Assembly (NCBI RefSeq): GCF_040049215.1
Contig: NZ_JBDZDN010000001.1
Span: forward strand, 1,674,001 to 1,738,000
Source: Mesorhizobium_K sp040049215
GTDB lineage: Bacteria > Pseudomonadota > Alphaproteobacteria > Rhizobiales > Rhizobiaceae
DNA: 64,000 nt
Direction of reading: 5' to 3'
Shown here: in pieces, positions 14,673-21,212 of the stretch
Numbering within the stretch: position 1 is the stretch's first letter
Layout of the letters: every line of letters starts with the position of its first letter
Position numbers and translations under genes: made by a program
The notes under the pieces: model-generated
What the model was told of the DNA's origin: nothing
Seen by the model: the letters and a program-made list of their open reading frames with translations, nothing else
Database searches by the model: none

Positions 14673-15167
14673 TTACGCTGCCTTCGCCGCGGCAGTAGTC
14701 TTGTTGACCGAGGTGACAGCCAAATTGGTCAGCTTGTTGTTGGTTGCCTTCTCTTCATCGAGGATCTCGCTGAGAAGCTTGTGTGCCTCGTCGTGCCCGA
14801 GTTCCTTTGCCCACTCGCGCAGCGAGCCGTAACGGGAAATTTCGTAGTGCTCGACTGCCTGGCAGGCTGCGAGTAGCCCAGCATTAAGGGCGACGCCAGA
14901 TGCCTCTTCCATCAAACCGTCAGCTTCCTTGATAAGCCCTTCGATCGCGTCGCACTTTTCGCCGGCAGCCGTCTTGCCGATCGACTTGAAGACTTGCTCC
15001 AGCTTTTTGATCTGGCCCTTCGTTTCGGCGAGGTGATTTTCCGCAGCCTTTTTCAGGTTTGCGTCGGTGACCGCCTTTGCGAGCTTCGGCAGAGCTTTCA
15101 CGATTGCGTTCTCTGCATAGTAAACGTCTTCGAGGGTGTGTTCGAAAATGTCGGCAAGTGTTTTCAT
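14673..15167 (-). CDS. YciE/DUF892 ferritin-like protein
   Basis: A 164-residue all-helical protein of the DUF892/YciE family, a four-helix ferritin-like bundle linked to stress responses. Markers are DIFEHTLEDVYYAENAIVK at the N-terminus, the HLAETKGQIKKLEQVFK helix, QAVEHYEISRYGSLREWA with the conserved Glu/His, and the DEEKATNNKLTNLA helix. Ala-rich C-terminus. A strong GGAGGAATCCC precedes ATG 15167. Single gene with its own promoter region; function in bacteria is still poorly defined. Confidence 0.9.
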   Translation of the reverse strand: MKTLADIFEHTLEDVYYAENAIVKALPKLAKAVTDANLKKAAENHLAETKGQIKKLEQVFKSIGKTAAGEKCDAIEGLIKEADGLMEEASGVALNAGLLAACQAVEHYEISRYGSLREWAKELGHDEAHKLLSEILDEEKATNNKLTNLAVTSVNKTTAAAKAA

Positions 15168-15573
15168 GGGATTCCTCCGTTTCGGGACTAAGACGATGAT
15201 GGGATTCGGTATGGGTTGTTCTTCGGTCCGGACATCCGCACAGCGCCGGCTCTAGGCGCCCATGCCAAACGAGTAGGCGGCAAGCGGGCCGAGCGTCATT
15301 ACGGCTGCGGCCACAGGCGGTTCTCAGTTGGGTGGATGTTCATGACGTTCTCCTAAGGGTGACCCTCAAGAACATGAAATCACACCGCGAGCGGAAGGTT
15401 CCGGTATGCGTGATCGACCGGGTTTGCAGCGTTCAGGGCAATCCGCCAATGAAGGCGCACATTCTGTTTCCATGTGCTCACCAGAAATCCTCCGCCGTCG
15501 GGATGCGCGTGTAGCTGATTTTGCCGCCGATATTACCGCCGACGGGCGGTTAGAGCCGTAGCCGCAGGAGAAA
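15168..15573. other. Gap with two overlapping very short frames
   Basis: On the minus strand AGGAGAACGTC precedes ATG 15343, which encodes only 14 residues (MNIHPTENRLWPQP) before TAA; that stop overlaps an ATG (TAATG) for a further 15 residues (TLGPLAAYSFGMGA) ending at 15252. A one-base change would fuse them into a 31-residue small membrane-like peptide. No other gene is seen. Confidence 0.3.
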
Positions 15574-15608
15574 TGAAAAGCGGCCCCGGATGTCCGAGGC
15601 CGCTTCTT
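15574..15608 (-). terminator. Intrinsic terminator of the 15620-16060 gene
   Basis: AAGCGGCC and GGCCGCTT form an 8-bp stem with a 12-base loop; on the minus strand the stem is followed by TTTTC. It starts 12 bp after the stop of the exported protein gene. Confidence 0.75.
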
Positions 15609-15619
15609 CGTTCAGGAGT

Positions 15620-16060
15620 TTACTTGACGTAGACGGTGACAGAACCGTCGGCTTCGACATTCGCAGCCACCACGCTGGATGCCTCGACCGACTCAGCGTC
15701 GAGCTTAGCCTTCAAAGCAGCATTAGCGCCGATTGCATTCTGCAGACCGGTAATGTCGGCCTGGTTGTCGGTGATAGCTTTGTCGAGGGCCTGCATGTTA
15801 TTGCCCTTCGCGAGATCGCCGACACGGATCACATTCACCTTGTTGACCATCGTCAGGCCAGTGATGGCACTGACGTTGGTCTTGCCGGCCTTGATCGACG
15901 ACATCACTGTGCCGAAGTTGGCCTTCGCGTCAGTGCTGGCGGTCGTGTTGGCATCGGTCTCGATCTGTGTGCCCGTAGTGGTCGTGGTTTCCTGGGCCAA
16001 AGCAGGACCGGCGAAAACTGATGTGAGAAGCAGGGTTGCGATGGCAATTGAGCGTTTCAT
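15620..16060 (-). CDS. Exported Ala/Thr-rich protein
   Basis: A 146-residue precursor with a standard signal peptide (KRSIAIATLLLTSVFAGPALA) cut before QETTTTTGTQ. The mature part has a Thr/Asn-rich linker, then a mostly helical domain (MSSIKAGKTNVSAITGL, AKGNNMQALDKAITDNQ) and a C-terminal beta ending GSVTVYVK. Similar small secreted proteins of unknown function are frequent in Hyphomicrobiales. GAAGGAAAAATC gives a good ribosome binding site at ATG 16060, and an intrinsic terminator follows, so this is a single-gene unit. Confidence 0.85.
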   Translation of the reverse strand: MKRSIAIATLLLTSVFAGPALAQETTTTTGTQIETDANTTASTDAKANFGTVMSSIKAGKTNVSAITGLTMVNKVNVIRVGDLAKGNNMQALDKAITDNQADITGLQNAIGANAALKAKLDAESVEASSVVAANVEADGSVTVYVK

Positions 16061-16400
16061 GATTTTTCCTTCGTCGTTTGTCGTCCCTCAGGCAGCCCAA
16101 CCATGGACGCCTAAGTTCGTTCCAAAACTAAAAAGGGTCATTTGGTGGAGATTGTGAGGCGCAAAATCGGCTTCCATCCACAGCGGCGCGAGGTTTGGGG
16201 ATTGGGGCCGAGGAAGGCCACAGTGGCGCTTTTCGCAAATCTCAGCGGGGTGTTTGGTTGGCAAAAAACATCTGCCGACGGGCTGATGCCGGAACCTATC
16301 TCGACCGATCCGGAGCGACAGCTTAGTTGGCCGATACGAAGCTGGAGTTCGGGCCGGGAAAGCAGCCGTTCGCGTCGGGCTGGCTGGGGATACCGCGCCC
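16061..16400. other. Intergenic region, no gene supported
   Basis: Contains the promoter region of the minus-strand exported-protein gene. Short frames on both strands lack starts and motifs. The segment next to 16400 may contain further degraded sequence of the NDH-2 remnant, but I cannot align it. Confidence 0.4.
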
Positions 16401-16642
16401 AAACCATTCAGCTACAGGCATGACGGCGAAATGGCGACGATCGGCAAGCGCGCCGCGGCGATCGATTTCGGCTGGATCAAACTCACCGGCTGGATCGCCT
16501 GGTGGATGTGGGGTGTCGCTCACATCTATTTCCTGACGGCCTCAGGAACCGGCTGGCGGTATTGTTGAGCTGGCTATGGATATACGTGACGGGACAGCGC
16601 AGCGCCCGCCTGATCACGCAAGGCAACTCCGACAAGACATGA
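16401..16642 (+). pseudogene. C-terminal fragment of type II NADH dehydrogenase, frameshifted
   Basis: The frame from 16401 reads KPFSYRHDGEMATIGKRAAA, then IDFGWIKLTGWIAWWMWGVA and HIYFLT, the membrane-anchoring C-terminus of NDH-2. It then shifts by one base near 16535-16545 and continues LRNRLAVLLSWLWIYVTGQR and SARLITQG before TGA 16640-16642. The FAD and NADH domains (about 350 residues) are missing. Family knowledge: NDH-2 oxidises NADH and reduces quinone without proton pumping; this fragment cannot. Confidence 0.75.
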
Positions 16643-16678
16643 GTGGCCTGCCCGAGTAGGGCGCGCGCCCTTGAGTCT

Positions 16679-16871
16679 TCATTCGCCGGAACCGGGTGGC
16701 TTCCGCTTCAGCGTGCTCGGCTCGGTCGACATGCCCCCCATGAAACTTGCAGCGACGCTTATCCGGCAGTGCCTTGGCCTTGCATGGTTGGGGCCCTTCC
16801 GTGTTCTGGCTCCCGCAACGGTTCGGCTTCGAGATACGCCGCGCCCTGGAAGCTGCGGAGTTCGACTTCAT
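16679..16871 (-). pseudogene. Frameshifted HGGxSTG-motif protein
   Basis: From about 16871 the minus strand reads QPCKAKALPDKRRCKFHGG, the zinc-ribbon-like Cys pattern plus HGG of a small phage/island protein family, then loses frame. Removing one base from the run of six C at 16734-16739 restores HGGMSTEPSTLKRK and ends at TGA 16679-16681. This matches the family's HGGxSTGPxT motif. Function of the family is not established. Confidence 0.5.
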
Positions 16872-16991
16872 CGCCGAGAACGGGCGGCGGTGCCGGCGTC
16901 CGCCTGGCTAAGCCGGGAGTATTGCCGCTTGTTCGTCGGACAAATGAAACTACGCTTCGCCTACAACTCCTTGATCCAGATGCGATCAGTC

Positions 16992-17225
16992 TCAAGATAT
17001 GCGGAAGCGTACCCGACTGTCTTGGCCGTCAATCGTAGCGAGCCAATGCGTCTGGCGTCGATCGCGAATGTTACCCTTGAGCGTCTCAATCGCACAGGTA
17101 TCGGCGACCATAGCTGGGATCAGTTCGGCGCCGGCAGGCCAGATCACTAGAGCCAGCTCTCGAACGCGAGCTAGGTCCGCTTCGCCGATCTGAACGATAT
17201 CCGCAGTTGGCATTGCCATCGGCAC
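16992..17225 (-). pseudogene. GNAT acetyltransferase N-terminal fragment
   Basis: A 77-residue frame opening MPTADIVQIGEADLARVREL and continuing LALVIWPA, then AMVADTCAIETLKGNI, RRQTHWLATIDGQD. This resembles the first strand-helix-helix-strand part of GNAT N-acetyltransferases, which continue with the acetyl-CoA binding Q/RxxGxG/A loop; that part is absent here because the frame ends RVRFRIS. It is probably a truncated gene rather than a working enzyme. Confidence 0.5.
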
Positions 17226-17370
17226 TCGTCCTGTCCTTGTCCGGGAATGGTGACGTAGTTGGTAGTCTCGGTCAATTGCTGGCCGGCCTCACGTTTCCGA
17301 CGCACTGTGGTGGAGACCTGCTTGCCGGAAGCACGCTTCTGTGTTGTGCTGCTGAGGCTCGGGGAGCAGC

Positions 17371-17619
17371 ATGCAGTCAACGGGAGCCAAGCGATTTGAG
17401 CGACCGGTCATCATCCGCACTGGCGGAAGCGACCGGACGGTCGTCGATGTCAATTCCGCAGCCGAGATTCTCCTGAAGGCCTTTCCCCGAGAGACGGCAA
17501 GGCGAAAGGCTGCCATGGCCGCCTGTCTGCGCGTGATCCGCGGCGAGGCGCATTCGCCTGTCGCCAGACAGGCATTCGTCTCCGCCGCACTGGAAGTCGG
17601 AATCCTGGCGGGCGATTGA
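17371..17619 (+). CDS. DUF982 family protein (second copy)
   Basis: An 82-residue DUF982 protein: RPVIIRTGGSDRTVVDVNSA, then AAEILLKAF in the position of the usual Trp-Pro segment, the helix RKAAMAACLRVIRGE, and VARQAFVSAALEVGIL closing the domain. Intact and of typical length. It is the last recognisable gene before the right attachment site. Distinct in sequence from the DUF982 protein at 5589-5837. Confidence 0.75.
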   Translation: MQSTGAKRFERPVIIRTGGSDRTVVDVNSAAEILLKAFPRETARRKAAMAACLRVIRGEAHSPVARQAFVSAALEVGILAGD

Positions 17620-18243
17620 ACCTCTTCGTTTTGCCTCTACTTGGTCCGGATGCGTCGACCAACGCGCGTCGCGATGGGCGGCGCGAATCACGCGAGCCAA
17701 TCAGGAGGGGGTGCTTTTGCGTAAGTCCGGGAGGCTCGGCTTTCTCTGAAAGAGATTTTCAAAGGTGGCGAGGACAAGGCTCGCAAGACGTTGACCTGCC
17801 ACTCTCGCCGAAGCTGGTATCGACAAGGACCTCGCCGATAGGGCGCGCGAAAAAGCCCGCCGCCGGGGATGAAACGGCAACGGGCTCTGCAGTAAAGCAA
17901 CGACGAACACCGTTACGGTGCCACCATATGGTTAACCGTTGGTAAACGGCGTGAAGTGCGTCCTGGTCGGCGATACACTGTCGTCGGGCTTGTCGTCGCC
18001 CTCGCTGATCTCGCCGTCGTCGAACGCACCTGAGCACCATCCTACCTGTCCGCGCGACTCGCGCCTATCCGGGGAGGCGAGCCACACGCGAATCGAAACC
18101 GAAGCGACCGCTCCAAGTCATGCGCTGTCGACAATCCGCTTGGGCGCTTGAGGCGGGCCGGCGCCATCTTCGTCGAGGAGAACGGAGATGGCCCGGGCGT
18201 ACGGCTAAGGAAGCGGCGATAAGTGCGTTCGTTTTGGACCGGC
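17620..18243. other. Right-end region of the element without a clear gene
   Basis: A minus-strand frame open from 17932 to about 18120 reads protein-like, acidic residues (GAFDDGEISEGDDKPDDSV) and ends THFTPFTNG, but it has no good start codon, being cut off by TGA upstream. It may be the tail of a lost gene. The rest shows no supportable frame. Confidence 0.4.
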
Positions 18244-18262
18244 GTGGCGACATGGTGGCGAC
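18244..18262. repeat. Tandem GTGGCGAC repeats near right end
   Basis: GTGGCGAC at 18244-18251 and 18255-18262, 11 bp apart, matching the pair at 1210-1228 in sequence, spacing and orientation. It lies 67 bp inside the right attachment repeat. Candidate arm-type integrase sites. Confidence 0.5.
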
Positions 18263-18277
18263 GCGGTACAGAAAGCA

Positions 18278-18300
18278 AACGGCCGCCCGAAGGCGGCCGG
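18278..18300 (-). terminator. Hairpin terminator downstream of tRNA-Gly, inside the element
   Basis: A 7-bp GC stem (GGCCGCC / GGCGGCC) with a four-base loop, 30 bp past the tRNA 3' end; on the minus strand it is followed by GTTTGCTTTC. It lies within element DNA, so the element supplies the transcription end for the reconstituted tRNA. Confidence 0.6.
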
Positions 18301-18328
18301 CTTAAATGCTTAATTTCGTTGAGAAATT

Positions 18329-18378
18329 TGGAGCGGGTGAAGCGATTCGAACGCTCGACCCCAACCTTGGCAAGGTTG
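18329..18378. repeat. Right attachment repeat (within intact tRNA-Gly)
   Basis: Identical over 50 bp to 1058-1107. It spans the CCA end, T arm, variable region and anticodon arm of the tRNA gene. Confidence 0.9.
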
Positions 18379-18403
18379 TGCTCTACCCCTGAGCTACACC
18401 CGC
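18329..18403 (-). tRNA. tRNA-Gly (anticodon GCC)
   Basis: The minus strand folds as a full cloverleaf: 7-bp acceptor stem (GCGGGTG / CACCCGC), D arm GCTC-loop-GAGC, anticodon stem CAACC/GGTTG with loop TTGCCAA (anticodon GCC), T arm with TTCGAAT loop, discriminator T and encoded CCA. 75 bases. It decodes GGC/GGU glycine codons. It is the integration site of the element, which restored the 3' part of the gene. Confidence 0.95.
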
Positions 18404-18593
18404 TCGCGCGGCGTCTCAGCCGCAAGCCGCGCCTATATGGCCGAAGAGCCACGCGAATGCAACAGGGAATTCGCCAGCTTTGTACGAGCGCAGTTCGCGG
18501 CCTTGAAAGGCCTCGCTCAACGCCTTCAGACTTGTTTCGAAGCGCGATTTGCCTCTAAACGTGCCAGCGACCGATCATCCCAGGACCAGCTTG

Positions 18594-19091
18594 ATGCCCA
18601 AGACTCCCGTCGAGCTTTTTGCCTTTCTCGAAAGTCTCGGCATCGAAGTCTCGACGGTTTCGCACCCGCCGCTCTTCACGGTGGCGGATTCGCAGGAACT
18701 GCGCGGCGAAATTCCGGGCGGTCACACCAAAAACCTCTTCCTGAAGGACAAGAAGGACAATTTTTTCCTCGTCACGGTCGGCGAGGAGGCCGAAGTCGAC
18801 CTCAGGCAGATCCATCATCTCATCGGCGCATCGGGCCGCGTCTCGTTCGGCAAGCCGGAGGCGCTGATGGAGCATCTCGGCGTCATTCCGGGCGCGGTCA
18901 CCGCCTTCGGCCTGATCAACGACGAGAAGTGCGCCGTGAAGTTCGTCCTCGACAGCGCCCTCATGGAACACGCTACCATCAACGCGCATCCGCTGACCAA
19001 CGAGGCGACCACTTCGATCGCGGCCGGGGATCTGCTGCGTTTTGCACGGGCAACTGGCCACGAGCCCGCCATCTTGAAAGTCTCGGCCTGA
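18594..19091 (+). CDS. Prolyl-tRNA deacylase-like YbaK domain protein
   Basis: A 165-residue single-domain YbaK/ProX-type editing protein. Start 18594 gives MPKTPVELFAFLESLGI; a longer frame from 18549 lacks homology. Markers are the substrate-loop HPPLFTVADSQELRGEIPGG, the catalytic Lys in GGHTKNLFLKDKK, SGRVSFGKPEALMEHLGVIPG, and a final HPLTNEATTSI. Family knowledge: ProX-type proteins hydrolyse mischarged Ala-tRNA(Pro), while YbaK acts on Cys-tRNA(Pro); length and the GG-K pattern fit the ProX-type. First backbone gene after the element, single gene with short leader. Confidence 0.85.
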   Translation: MPKTPVELFAFLESLGIEVSTVSHPPLFTVADSQELRGEIPGGHTKNLFLKDKKDNFFLVTVGEEAEVDLRQIHHLIGASGRVSFGKPEALMEHLGVIPGAVTAFGLINDEKCAVKFVLDSALMEHATINAHPLTNEATTSIAAGDLLRFARATGHEPAILKVSA

Positions 19092-19171
19092 TCGCCACAT
19101 GCTGGCCAAGACGGCTTTTCGCGCGAACGATGCTGACGTAGAAGGCGCGGGTAAGCACCGAAAGGGACGAT

Positions 19172-20149
19172 ATGAGCGACAAGGATAACCCGTTCGGAGG
19201 CGTGGGCGGCCAATATTCCACCAATGTCAGCTACGGATCCGCCGAGCCGGCGCGCACCAACGGCCCGGCCGCCGCGCCGGCGCCCATCAAGGACGTGACG
19301 ACGGCGAACTTTGCCGCCGAAGTCATCCAGGAATCGCGCAAGCTGCCGGTGCTGGTCGATTTCTGGGCTCCGTGGTGCGGGCCCTGCAAGCAGCTGCAGC
19401 CGGCGCTGGAGAAGGTGGTGGCCGCCGCGGCAGGCGCGGTGAAGCTCGTCAAGATGAACATCGACGAGCATCCGGCGATCGCCGGTCAGCTCGGCATCCA
19501 GTCCATCCCGGCGGTCATCGCCTTCCGCAACGGCCAGCCGGTCGACGGCTTCATGGGAGCCATCCCCGAAAGCCAGATCCGCGATTTCATCCAGAAGCTC
19601 GTCGGCAAGAATGGCGCCCAGCCGCAGATCGCGGAGGCTCTGGCCGCGGCCAAGCAGGCGCGCGAGACGGGCGATCTCCAGGCCGCGGCCGACATCTTCG
19701 ACGCCGTGCTGCAGGAGCAGCCTGACAATGTCGGGGCGATCGCCGGTCTCGCCGAACTGCTGTTCGAGGCCGGTGACGCCGCCGGCGCGGAAGAAGTGCT
19801 CGCCCGTGCGCCGGCCGACAAACAGGACGCCGCGGCGATCGCCTCCGTGAGGACGCGGATCAGGCTCGCCGCCGAGGCCGCCGGCCTCGGCGACCCGACT
19901 GTGTTCGAGAAAAGGCTCGCCGAGAACCCCGGGGATCATCAGGCGCGCTTCGACCTTGCTATGATCCAGAACGCGCAGGGCAAGCGACAGGAAGCGGCCG
20001 ACAATCTTCTGGCCATCGTCAGAGCGGATCGCGGCTGGAACGAGGACGGTGCACGGGCTCAACTGCTGAAGTTCTTCGAAGCCTGGGGTCCGGCCGACGA
20101 GGCGACGCTTGCGGCGCGCAGGAAGCTTTCGTCGTTGCTGTTCTCGTAG
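19172..20149 (+). CDS. YbbN/CnoX-like thioredoxin with TPR region
   Basis: A 325-residue cytoplasmic protein. Residues about 35-145 are a thioredoxin domain with an intact WCGPCK active site (Cys 69 and Cys 72) after LVDFWAP. Residues about 150-325 are TPR-like helices (ALAAAKQARETGDLQAAAD, LAELLFEAGDAAGAEEVLA), as in E. coli YbbN/CnoX, a co-chaperone that passes clients to GroEL and DnaK. Rhizobial members keep the redox CxxC that E. coli lacks. It precedes a LON-domain protein and Trm112, a gene order common in Hyphomicrobiales. Confidence 0.9.
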   Translation: MSDKDNPFGGVGGQYSTNVSYGSAEPARTNGPAAAPAPIKDVTTANFAAEVIQESRKLPVLVDFWAPWCGPCKQLQPALEKVVAAAAGAVKLVKMNIDEHPAIAGQLGIQSIPAVIAFRNGQPVDGFMGAIPESQIRDFIQKLVGKNGAQPQIAEALAAAKQARETGDLQAAADIFDAVLQEQPDNVGAIAGLAELLFEAGDAAGAEEVLARAPADKQDAAAIASVRTRIRLAAEAAGLGDPTVFEKRLAENPGDHQARFDLAMIQNAQGKRQEAADNLLAIVRADRGWNEDGARAQLLKFFEAWGPADEATLAARRKLSSLLFS

Positions 20150-20263
20150 CCGGGCTTGTTTCCTCGGCCGCTTGCCGGGTGCTTATCCTGCGGAAACAGC
20201 GTTCAGGGGTTGCGATCGCGGCGCGGCGCACCAGATTGTCTGAGGGGTGATCGGAGGATCCAG

Positions 20264-20935
20264 GTGCAGGCTGGAAATTTCAACTATCGGCGCGTGGCGG
20301 ACCTGCCGTCCGTCATCCCGGTGTTTCCGTTTCCGGCCGCGCTGCTTCTGCCCGGCGGGCGCATGCCGCTCAACGTCTTCGAGCCCCGCTATCTGCAGAT
20401 GATCGATGCGGCCATGGCCGGCGACCGGCTGATCGGCATGATCCAGCCCGGCTTCGACGGCGCGCTGCGCGACGACGGCGAACCGGAAATCGTCAATGTC
20501 GGCTGCATGGGCCGCATCACCTCGCTGACCGAAACCGGCGACGGGCGCTACATGATCGCGCTGCAGGGCGTGTGCCGTTTCCGCGTCGCCGAGGAATTGT
20601 CCGTGAAGACGCCGTTCAGGCAGTGCCGCGTGTCGCCTTTCGGCGCGGACCTGGACGAGGACCGTTCCGGTGGGGAGGTGGACCGTCAGGCGCTGCTCAA
20701 GGCATTTCGGTCCTATCTCGAAGCGAACGATCTCGACGCCGACTGGAACAATGTCAGCCGCGCCGACAACGCCATGCTGGTCAATGCGCTGTCCATGATG
20801 GCGCCCTACGGGCCTGCCGAGAAGCAGGCGCTGCTCGAGGCGCCCGATCTCAGGACGCGGGCGGAGACGCTGATCGCGCTGACGGAGATGGCGCTGGCGC
20901 GCGACAACGAGGATTTCGGGTCGAGCCTGCAGTGA
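20264..20935 (+). CDS. LON peptidase substrate-binding domain protein
   Basis: A 223-residue protein made of the Lon N-terminal (LAN) domain only: IPVFPFPAALLLPGGRMPLN, then VFEPRYLQMIDAA, GCMGRITSLTETGDGRY and the helical ending ALTEMALARDNED. No ATPase or protease domain follows. GTG 20264 is preferred over an earlier frame because of TCGGAGGATCC just before it. Such stand-alone proteins are thought to bind proteins; their partner is unknown. Located between the thioredoxin and Trm112 genes. Confidence 0.85.
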   Translation: MQAGNFNYRRVADLPSVIPVFPFPAALLLPGGRMPLNVFEPRYLQMIDAAMAGDRLIGMIQPGFDGALRDDGEPEIVNVGCMGRITSLTETGDGRYMIALQGVCRFRVAEELSVKTPFRQCRVSPFGADLDEDRSGGEVDRQALLKAFRSYLEANDLDADWNNVSRADNAMLVNALSMMAPYGPAEKQALLEAPDLRTRAETLIALTEMALARDNEDFGSSLQ

Positions 20936-20956
20936 GGGCGGCGTGGGGGCAAGTCG

Positions 20957-21181
20957 ATGAGTGACGTTCAACGGGCATCCGGCATCGACGTGAAAATGCT
21001 GGAGCTGCTCGCCTGCCCGCTGACCAAGGGACCGCTGGTCTGGGACGCCGGGCGCGCCGAACTCGTCTCGAAGAGCGCCAGGCTCGCCTATCCGGTGCGC
21101 GACGGCATACCGGTGATGCTGCCTTCGGAGGCGCGCACTATCGATCCGGATGATGCCGTGTCGCGGCCCGAGACGCGTTAG
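20957..21181 (+). CDS. Trm112 family protein
   Basis: A 74-residue protein of the Trm112/UPF0434 (YcaR) family: MLELLACPLTKGPLVWD, then ELVSKSARLAYPVRDGIPVM and LPSEAR. Only one of the Cys of the zinc-binding forms is present. In eukaryotes Trm112 activates methyltransferases; the bacterial role is less clear. It is 21 bp after the LON-domain gene, so probably co-transcribed, and convergent with dnaE2. Confidence 0.88.
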   Translation: MSDVQRASGIDVKMLELLACPLTKGPLVWDAGRAELVSKSARLAYPVRDGIPVMLPSEARTIDPDDAVSRPETR

Positions 21182-21212
21182 GTTTCGGCGGACTTCCCGC
21201 CGGCCGGGCGGC

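Larger units (their letters stand above)
1058..18378. mobile_element. 17.3 kb integrative element in tRNA-Gly(GCC)
   Basis: Two perfect 50-bp copies of the 3' part of a tRNA-Gly gene (1058-1107 and 18329-18378) bound the element. The right copy is part of the intact tRNA on the minus strand; the left copy is an orphan tRNA fragment. A tyrosine recombinase starts 122 bp inside the left end, the usual layout of a tRNA-targeting island. Inside are satellite-like genes (integrase, AlpA-like, HNH, replication-type protein, DUF5681), two modules of exported or HPr-related proteins, and several broken genes. I see no capsid, tail, terminase, relaxase or conjugation genes, so mobility in trans (satellite-like) or past mobility is the best reading. 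Excision function is inferred, not shown. Confidence 0.85.

Noticed and set aside
18437..19141. Long forward frame over the YbaK-like gene
   Set aside because: Arg/Gly-rich shadow of the real gene in another frame, with no family resemblance.
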